Notes under the pieces: generated by a model
What the model was told of the DNA's origin: nothing
The model's input: the letters and a program-made list of their open reading frames with translations, nothing else
Databases searched by the model: none
Assembly: GCF_004801255.1 (NCBI RefSeq)
Contig: NZ_CP036295.1
Coordinates: 1,810,001 to 1,874,000, forward strand
Source of the DNA: Desulfovibrio desulfuricans
GTDB taxonomy: Bacteria; Desulfobacterota; Desulfovibrionia; Desulfovibrionales; Desulfovibrionaceae
Reading direction: 5' to 3'
DNA length: 64,000 bases
Shown: positions 59,107 through 64,000 of the stretch, piece after piece
Numbering within the stretch: position 1 is the stretch's first letter
How the letters are laid out: each line of letters begins with the position of its first letter
Position numbers and translations under genes: made by a program

Positions 59107-59553
59107 CTACAAACTGAGATTTATGCCAAGTGCGGTGAGTTCTTCGGACACATCCTCAAGCGGCAGTGCATTGAAGCTGTCCTGATCCCATATTTCAAAT
59201 TTGTTCAGCATGCCCACCAGCATCACATCCTTGTGCAGGCCCGCCTCGCGCATGAGCACCTGAGGGATGCGCACGCGCCCCTGAGCGTCGGGTTCAAGCT
59301 CCTGGGCAAGGCCCATGACCTTTGTCTTGAAGTGCGAGAGCCGGGGCGAAGGCATGGGAATTTTGCTGAGCTGCTCCGTGACCAGATCCCAGTCGGCGGG
59401 CATATAGGCAACAAGCCGTCCGTAAAAAGCGGTAAGCCAAAACATGCCAGAGCCGCCGTCCGCGGTCAGTCCATCGCGGTATTCCGGCGGCAGCATGAGT
59501 CGCCCCTTGGGGTCTAGGCTGCGGGAAAGGCTTTTAGTGAACAGTTTTTTCAC
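59107..59553 (-). CDS. mraZ: Transcriptional regulator MraZ, GTG start
   Basis: MraZ (148 residues) has two SpoVT/AbrB-like halves, seen as DPKGRLMLPPEYR and DAQGRVRIPQVLMRE, and acts as a DNA-binding repressor of the dcw cluster in studied species. No ATG fits: the best start is GTG 59553 (reading VKKLFTKSLS), 5 bases after GGGAAA. The open frame upstream to 59625 runs through a 10-bp tandem repeat, whose period is not a multiple of three and matches MraZ operators, so it is unlikely to be coding. Confidence 0.93.
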   Translation of the reverse strand: MKKLFTKSLSRSLDPKGRLMLPPEYRDGLTADGGSGMFWLTAFYGRLVAYMPADWDLVTEQLSKIPMPSPRLSHFKTKVMGLAQELEPDAQGRVRIPQVLMREAGLHKDVMLVGMLNKFEIWDQDSFNALPLEDVSEELTALGINLSL

Positions 59554-59556
59554 AAT

Positions 59557-59596
59557 TTCCCACTTTTTACTACTTGTTACCACTTTTTCCCACTTA
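59557..59596 (-). promoter_or_regulatory. Four tandem 10-bp MraZ operator boxes
   Basis: On the plus strand 10-bp units start at 59557, 59567, 59577 and 59587: TTCCCACTTT, TTACTACTTG, TTACCACTTT, TTCCCACTTA. Read on the minus strand they are AAGTGGGAA-type boxes. Known MraZ sites in E. coli are TGGGN repeats with 10-bp period. Here the last unit overlaps the -10 box and the first overlaps the mraZ ribosome binding site. Confidence 0.85.
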
Positions 59597-59621
59597 TGCA
59601 CCAACCCCCGCATGGTGTCAA
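59593..59621 (-). promoter_or_regulatory. Promoter of mraZ and the dcw cluster
   Basis: On the minus strand a perfect TTGACA (59621-59616) and CATAAG (59598-59593) are 17 bases apart. Transcription would start near 59586, inside the MraZ boxes, leaving a leader of about 33 bases. Confidence 0.7.
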
Positions 59622-59702
59622 GCAATGTCGTAAAATTGGCTTCATCTGCGGTTAAAAAGGTTATTAACCTCCTGTTTTCACCCCCGTGCGCATGGGCAAC
59701 CG

Positions 59703-59741
59703 GGTGGTAAACGGTGGTAAACTACCTCCAGGTTTACCACC
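59703..59741. promoter_or_regulatory. Second MraZ-like box cluster: perfect tandem pair plus inverted copy
   Basis: GGTGGTAAAC occurs twice back to back (59703-59712, 59713-59722), and its exact reverse complement lies at 59732-59741 after TACCTCCAG. The core GTGGTAA equals the third MraZ box. The second and inverted copies could also form a 10-bp stem with a 9-base loop. It lies between the mraZ promoter and pyk. Confidence 0.7.
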
Positions 59742-59844
59742 CACCACCCCTTGCTGCGGGCAAACACCCCCAAGGCGCAGTGCAAAACAAAATTCCGCGC
59801 TGCGACAAAACTGGTTCATTTACGGAGCATTTAGACTGAATGCC

Positions 59845-59873
59845 TTGACAATATGCGGGAAAACCAAGACTAT
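59845..59873 (+). promoter_or_regulatory. Possible pyk promoter
   Basis: A perfect -35 TTGACA (59845-59850) is followed after 17 bases by a weak -10, GACTAT. It lies about 75 bases upstream of the pyk start. The -35 is the main support. Confidence 0.4.
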
Positions 59874-59949
59874 TTGCTTCAAGCCGGAACTGTCGATTGT
59901 TTGCCTGCTGGCGCCCTTTGCGCCGTCGGTTTCAGCCAAAGGAACAGAT

Positions 59950-61368
59950 ATGAGAACAAAAATTGTCGCTACTATCGGTCCCGCTTCCAACAGCAAAGAA
60001 AAACTTCATGAACTGGCCGAGGCCGGGGTCAGCGTATTCCGCCTCAACTTTTCACACGGCGGCGCGGCAGATTTTGTCAATATCATCAAGAGTATCCGCG
60101 AGGTTGAAGCCGCACTGGGGCGGCCCATCACCATTATGCAGGACCTTTCCGGCCCCAAGATCCGCCTTGGCGTGCTGCCCGAAACCAGCATCACGGTGAC
60201 CAAGGGCATGGAGCTGCTGCTCGGCCCCACCGACAAGCACACCGACGAATTTCCCTACCTGCCCTTTGACCACGACGTTATCCTTGAAAGCCTGGAACCG
60301 GGCGACCGCATGGTGCTGGCCGACGGCGGTCTGCAGTTTGTGGTAACCGAACGGCGCGCCGACGGGCTTGTGCTGCTCACGGCCGACAACTCGGGCATTG
60401 TCACCTCGCGCAAGGGTCTGGCCCTGCCGGGCAAGGCCACCAAGGTGCGGGCCCTGACTGAAAAGGACAAAAAAGACCTCGCGGACGGCCTCAAGCTGGG
60501 CGTGGACGCCGTGGCCATTTCGTACGTGCAGACGGCGGACGACGTGCGCGAAGCCAAAGAGCTGATCGCGGCCGCAGGCAAAAGACTGCCCGTGGTGGTA
60601 AAGCTTGAACGCCAGAGCGCCGTGGACAATCTGGCCGAGATTCTGCACGAGACCGACGTTGTCATGGTGGCTCGCGGAGACCTTGGCGTGGAGTGCCCCC
60701 TGCCCCTGCTGCCCTCCCTGCAAAAGCGCATCATCAGCGCCTGCAACAAGGCTTCGAAGCCGGTTATCGTGGCCACGCAGATGCTGCTCTCCATGGTCAA
60801 CAGCCCCGCCCCCACCCGTGCGGAAACCACGGACGTGGCCAACGCCGTGCTTGACGGCGCAGACTGCGTGATGCTGTCGGAAGAAACCGCCATGGGGAAC
60901 TTCCCCGTCGAGACCGTACGCTACATGCGGCGCATCACCGACGAGGCCGAGCACCTGCTGCTGCTCAACCGCAAGCTTGAAGAACCCGACAGCGACAAGG
61001 GCATACCCGAATTTTTGGCGTATTCCGCCTGCCTGCTGGCCGACAAGGCTTCGGCCAAGGCAATTGTTTCGCACAGCCTCACGGGCAGCTCGGCCCGGCA
61101 GGTTTCTGCCCGCCGCCCCCCGCAGGACATTTACGCGCTTACACCCGACCCCGTTTCCATCAAGGCGCTCAACTTTGTCTGGGGCGTCAAACCCATATTT
61201 GTTGAAAATCCGCAGGACGAGCCCAGTCACCTTATCCGGGCCGAAAGCTTTATCCACAACAGCACGGACTTTGATCCGGAGGACTGTGCGGTTATCACTG
61301 CAGGTCAGGTCAAGGGGTCTTCAACCACCCCGCGCGGAACTAACCTTGTAAAAATTTACTGGAAGTAG
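59950..61368 (+). CDS. pyk: Pyruvate kinase
   Basis: Pyk (472 residues) converts phosphoenolpyruvate and ADP to pyruvate and ATP. MRTKIVATIGPASN, the FRLNFSHG segment, QDLSGPKIRLGVLPE, MVARGDLGVECP and the active-site ATQMLLSM are complete; the C-terminal allosteric domain ends normally. The ATG at 59950 has AAAGGA upstream. The frame stays open back to 59686 across the operator region, which is not coding. An HD-GYP gene follows by 3 bases. Confidence 0.96.
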   Translation: MRTKIVATIGPASNSKEKLHELAEAGVSVFRLNFSHGGAADFVNIIKSIREVEAALGRPITIMQDLSGPKIRLGVLPETSITVTKGMELLLGPTDKHTDEFPYLPFDHDVILESLEPGDRMVLADGGLQFVVTERRADGLVLLTADNSGIVTSRKGLALPGKATKVRALTEKDKKDLADGLKLGVDAVAISYVQTADDVREAKELIAAAGKRLPVVVKLERQSAVDNLAEILHETDVVMVARGDLGVECPLPLLPSLQKRIISACNKASKPVIVATQMLLSMVNSPAPTRAETTDVANAVLDGADCVMLSEETAMGNFPVETVRYMRRITDEAEHLLLLNRKLEEPDSDKGIPEFLAYSACLLADKASAKAIVSHSLTGSSARQVSARRPPQDIYALTPDPVSIKALNFVWGVKPIFVENPQDEPSHLIRAESFIHNSTDFDPEDCAVITAGQVKGSSTTPRGTNLVKIYWK

Positions 61369-61371
61369 CCC

Positions 61372-62421
61372 ATGGCCCCAGAGCAACGGAAGGTTCTTGA
61401 TGTTCCCATGAACATCAATGAGGAATACTACCAGATCAGTGGTGAGATTCTGTCGAGCTTTCCCAAATTCCGGCCGCCTGTTGATCTGTTCAGCTTTCGT
61501 GAGGACATTGCCGTTCTTGCGCCTTACAGCGTCAAGGGCGCTCGCCTGAGCAACGAACAGGTGGAAGAGGTGGCCAATTTGTGCGCTGCGGGCGATTTGT
61601 TTGTATCGCGCTCTGACCATCCCATTTATTCGCGCCACATCGTCAAGCAGCTTGACCTTGTGCTGCAGGACAACAACCTCAAGGAAGCGGAAATTGCGGA
61701 TATCTGCATCCGCGCCCTGCTCATGCGCTGCAGCGATTTTTTTGAACAGCCCGTCAAGGCGCTGTTTGAACCGCTGTATCGAGACCTGATGGTGATTACA
61801 GAATACCTGTGGAACGACAGGCACCACATCAACACATTTATGCGCCGGCTGTTTCGCAAAAACCATCTGGCACGGCATTCCATCAACAGCCTGATTGCGG
61901 GGCTGTGGTTGTGGCTGCAGAATTCGGGCGAATACCGGCGCAAAGACCTGGACCGCATGGCCCTGGCCCTATTGCTGCACGATGTGGGCATGTGCAAGGT
62001 TCCGCCTTTTTTGCTCAGCAAGCCGGGCCCCCTGAAGCAGGAAGAAAGGGACAAAATAGTTCTCCACCCCATCGTGGGCGTCAAACTGATGCAAAAGATG
62101 GATGTGGCCTTTGAAGAACTGCTGCGGGCCTGCTTTGAGCATCACGAACGGCTTGACGGCTCGGGCTACCCTCAGCGCACCAAGGGCAACCAGGCGACAA
62201 AGCCGGGCAGGCTGTGCGCGGTGGCTGACTCGTTTGCGGCCATGATCTGCGAGCGCCCTTTCCGAAAAGGCAAGGAGATCATGCAGGCGGCCAAAGAGCT
62301 GGCTAGCGACACGCGTTATGATCAGGAAATGACCAACTCGCTGTTGACGGGCTTTGCCGCAGGAACCATCGGCCAAATGGTGGACATGGATCAGGTGGTG
62401 GACGCCCCGCAGCCGGAATAA
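61372..62421 (+). CDS. HD-GYP domain protein (probable cyclic di-GMP phosphodiesterase)
   Basis: This 349-residue soluble protein has an unassigned N-terminal region (about 1-165) and a C-terminal HD-GYP domain. LLHDVGMCKVP (HD pair near 201), HPIVGVKLM and HHERLDGSGYP (near 256) match the metal-binding and GYP signatures, so hydrolysis of cyclic di-GMP is likely. No receiver, PAS or membrane segment is visible, so the input signal is unclear. It is 3 bases downstream of pyk and shares its terminator, tying it to glycolysis expression. Confidence 0.9.
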   Translation: MAPEQRKVLDVPMNINEEYYQISGEILSSFPKFRPPVDLFSFREDIAVLAPYSVKGARLSNEQVEEVANLCAAGDLFVSRSDHPIYSRHIVKQLDLVLQDNNLKEAEIADICIRALLMRCSDFFEQPVKALFEPLYRDLMVITEYLWNDRHHINTFMRRLFRKNHLARHSINSLIAGLWLWLQNSGEYRRKDLDRMALALLLHDVGMCKVPPFLLSKPGPLKQEERDKIVLHPIVGVKLMQKMDVAFEELLRACFEHHERLDGSGYPQRTKGNQATKPGRLCAVADSFAAMICERPFRKGKEIMQAAKELASDTRYDQEMTNSLLTGFAAGTIGQMVDMDQVVDAPQPE

Positions 62422-62503
62422 CCGGCAGCACCGGCACCACAGGAGTCTGTCAGGATATTTGCCGCACGCCGCTGGCTGCGGCGCAGCTATCACAAAAAAA
62501 TTC

Positions 62504-62555
62504 AGGCCGGGTCAGACGCAACCGCACGTTGCAGCTGAACCGGCCTTGTTTTTTT
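62504..62555 (+). terminator. Intrinsic terminator of pyk-HD-GYP
   Basis: AGGCCGG (62504-62510) pairs with CCGGCCT (62540-62546). TCAG/CTGA and GCAAC/GTTGC extend the stem inward with small bulges, and a seven-T run follows at 62549-62555. Confidence 0.88.
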
Positions 62556-62770
62556 GTACAGAACAGCGAATTTTCCACAGCTCTATTTGCCGGTAGGTCT
62601 GCTCGACGGGCACGCGAGCCGGGCCTTTGCTGGTCGGGGCCGACATGCTGGCGCAGGCAAGGTTGCAGATGCGCACGCTTCAAGCCAGGCAGCCAAGCTC
62701 GGCCGACACTGCAAGCCAGTTGGGCTCAAAGTATCACAGCTGACGGTGGCAGCTATTCGCGCATGCCTCG
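62556..62770. other. Convergent gap; nothing seen
   Basis: Between the pyk-unit terminator and the end of the EFR1 gene no open frame or structure stands out. Confidence 0.4.
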
Positions 62771-63559
62771 CTAGCCCGCAAAAAACACTTCTGGTTCGCG
62801 CCGCGCCAGGCATGTGCCTTCAAGCATGCCGATAATCCTGTTTGTCTGCGGATCATCAAAAAATTTGGCCTGTTCCGGACAGACTTTTACGCAGGCGCAG
62901 CAACGCAGACACCCCTGTGCCACTTCCGCCGGGTTATTCTCGTTAATAACGCGCATCGGGCACACGCTCACGCAGAGCCCGCATCGGGTGCAGCTTTCAC
63001 TGGTGTGCGGCCTGATGTCCGCCGGGGGCGGCAAAGCCTTGTAGGGCCGCTTGCCGGGCACAGCTGCCGCAGCCGATCCGCCTCTGGCGATGATGCGGGC
63101 CGTATCGCGGCCAAAGTTGCTCAGCGCGGCCATATCTGCCGCATCAGGTCGGCCTGTTGCCACCTTGCGGGTATAGCTGTGCTCCGCCACAAAGGCCCCG
63201 GCAGCAGGGACTGCAAATTTTTGCTCCAGCATCGTGTCCACTGCCTCCAGCAAGGCATCGTCATAGTGCCTGTTGCCGTACACGGCCAGGGGCACGACGC
63301 TTGCGCCCTGCCCCTTCAGGCGGGACAAGGGTTCGTGCAGCAGCACAGGTATGCGCCCCGCATACACGGGAAAGGCAAAAACCAGCACATCACCGGCGGC
63401 AATACCGAGCGACGCCGCCCGTCCCTCGGGAAAAGTCCAGTCCCGATCCTGGGCGCGCGGCAGCGACAGCTCGCGCGACACTATGTCGGCCAGCTCGTGC
63501 GCCATGGTGCGGCTGCTGCCGGTAGGGCTGAAAAATACCGCGTAAACGCTTGCGCTCAT
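62771..63559 (-). CDS. EFR1-type flavodoxin/ferredoxin fusion protein
   Basis: This 262-residue protein joins an N-terminal flavodoxin-like domain (about 1-165, starting AVFFSPTGSSRTMAHELA for the FMN phosphate loop) to a C-terminal ferredoxin domain. The two [4Fe-4S] motifs are CTRCGLCVSVCP and CLRCCACVKVCP. Such EFR1-family proteins are common in anaerobes and are presumed electron carriers or NAD(P)H-linked reductases; the partner is unknown. It is preceded by a start with no strong ribosome binding site, and stands alone. Confidence 0.88.
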   Translation of the reverse strand: MSASVYAVFFSPTGSSRTMAHELADIVSRELSLPRAQDRDWTFPEGRAASLGIAAGDVLVFAFPVYAGRIPVLLHEPLSRLKGQGASVVPLAVYGNRHYDDALLEAVDTMLEQKFAVPAAGAFVAEHSYTRKVATGRPDAADMAALSNFGRDTARIIARGGSAAAAVPGKRPYKALPPPADIRPHTSESCTRCGLCVSVCPMRVINENNPAEVAQGCLRCCACVKVCPEQAKFFDDPQTNRIIGMLEGTCLARREPEVFFAG

Positions 63560-63654
63560 CTGCTACCCACCTCTGTTGCATGAAAAAGCGGGCCGTTGCT
63601 ACAGCCCGCTGGATAAATGCATGTATTCGGCGCAGTGCCTTGAGGCTCAGCCAA

Positions 63655-63897
63655 TTACCAGGCCTTGCCCTTGCTCTGCTCGTGCCCCACTATACCGCCA
63701 GCCAGTGCGCCAACACCCGCGCCAGCCAATGCGCCCCACGCGGCGGATCCGCCTGCGATAGCGGCCACGCCAGCGCCGCCAAGAGCGCCGATGGCTGCGC
63801 CGCTGGCAATGCCCTGCTGGGTTTTGCTCATGTTGGTGCAACCGATACCGCTGGCAAAAACGGCTGCCAGCAGGGTGATGATCAATAATTTTTTCAT
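63655..63897 (-). CDS. Small glycine-zipper lipoprotein
   Basis: This 80-residue protein has a lipoprotein signal (KKLLIITLLAAVFASGIGC, lipid cysteine at about 20) followed by glycine-zipper repeats (SGAAIGALGGAGVAAIAGG, then GALAGAGVGALAGGIVG), as in outer-membrane SlyB/OsmB-like proteins. Such segments pack closely in membranes. ATG 63897 follows GGGAGAGCTTAT; the frame is open 30 bases further but without a site. Its role is probably envelope stress or outer-membrane stability. Confidence 0.85.
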   Translation of the reverse strand: MKKLLIITLLAAVFASGIGCTNMSKTQQGIASGAAIGALGGAGVAAIAGGSAAWGALAGAGVGALAGGIVGHEQSKGKAW

Positions 63898-63938
63898 ATA
63901 AGCTCTCCCGAAAAACCCGTCAGTCAACGGATTTGCTA

Positions 63939-64000
63939 TTACTTGGCATCCAGGCGGGGCTCGATGATCTCACGCCAGATCACATTCATGACCGGGCGTT
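63939..64000 (-). CDS. C-terminal end of an unidentified gene, cut by window edge
   Basis: Reading the minus strand back from TAA at 63941-63939 gives RPVMNVIWREIIEPRLDAK and no earlier stop within the window. The composition suits a coding tail, and the glycine-zipper gene starts 41 bases downstream on the same strand. Too short to identify. Confidence 0.5.
   Translation of the reverse strand, partial: RPVMNVIWREIIEPRLDAK

Noticed and set aside
59554-59625. N-terminal extension of MraZ to an upstream ATG
   Set aside because: The extension is the 10-bp operator array and promoter start region; the family start aligns with GTG 59553.
59686-59949. N-terminal extension of pyruvate kinase by 88 residues
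   Set aside because: Pyruvate kinase homologues start at MRTKIVATIG, which has a ribosome binding site; the extension crosses the box cluster.

Overview
This window reads as part of the chromosome of a high-GC, anaerobic, Gram-negative sulfate reducer, most likely Desulfovibrio or a close relative in the Desulfovibrionaceae. That is inferred from gene content and style: a four-subunit 2-oxoacid:ferredoxin oxidoreductase under sigma-54 control, a PASTA-tailed FtsI, meso-DAP-type MurE, the DXP isoprenoid route and an EFR1-type flavodoxin/ferredoxin protein. No rRNA, tRNA, CRISPR array, insertion sequence or prophage was seen. Nearly all of it is core genome. The one stretch that looks foreign by composition is the AT-rich glycosyltransferase block at about 40.2-41.8 kb.

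Layout. 1-6.3 kb (minus strand): start of sucC, then korC, korB, korA and korD, then a 1-kb AT-rich regulatory gap and a PrpR-type sigma-54 activator. The gap holds a textbook -24/-12 promoter, tandem activator-like sites and a perfect 14-bp inverted repeat. 6.6-11 kb (minus): carAB with a long terminator. 11.3-15 kb (plus): argG, argH and a reduced HisD-like protein. 15.2-18.5 kb (plus): EF-G paralogue, rsmA, hup. 18.7-25.8 kb (plus): an extended macromolecular synthesis cluster, rpsU-yqeY-mutS2-dnaG-rpoD. 25.9-27.9 kb (plus): a nuclease gene broken by a single-base frameshift, queC and an unknown gene. 28.1-36.6 kb (minus): dxs-ispA-xseB-M23 peptidase-xseA, then proS-ispG. 37.0-38.7 kb (plus): three exported proteins, two of them FlgO-like. 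39-40 kb: ychF. 40.3-41.4 kb (minus): glycosyltransferase. 42-59.6 kb (minus): a complete dcw cluster in classical order, mraZ-rsmH-ftsL-ftsI-murE-murF-mraY-murD-ftsW-murG-murC-murB-ftsQ-ftsA-ftsZ, without ddl. 59.9-62.4 kb (plus): pyk and an HD-GYP protein. 62.8-64 kb (minus): EFR1 flavodoxin/ferredoxin, a glycine-zipper lipoprotein and the tail of another gene.

How the genes work together. KorABCD and SucC link acetate/C4 carbon to reduced ferredoxin in an anaerobic TCA branch. CarAB supplies carbamoyl phosphate for arginine (used by ArgG/ArgH) and pyrimidines, and carB and argG diverge from one intergenic region. The dcw operon makes UDP-MurNAc-pentapeptide and lipid II and builds the divisome. 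Dxs/IspA/IspG supply the polyprenyl chains that MraY and MurG need.

The most notable signals are regulatory: (i) the sigma-54 promoter, 21-bp-spaced tandem sites and adjacent PrpR-type activator upstream of kor; (ii) four 10-bp-periodic MraZ boxes lying across the mraZ -10 region and ribosome binding site; and (iii) a second box cluster with the same core, including a perfect tandem pair and an inverted copy, facing pyk. The best candidate novel protein system is the three-gene FlgO-like cassette. All calls come from reading the sequence; no database search was run.
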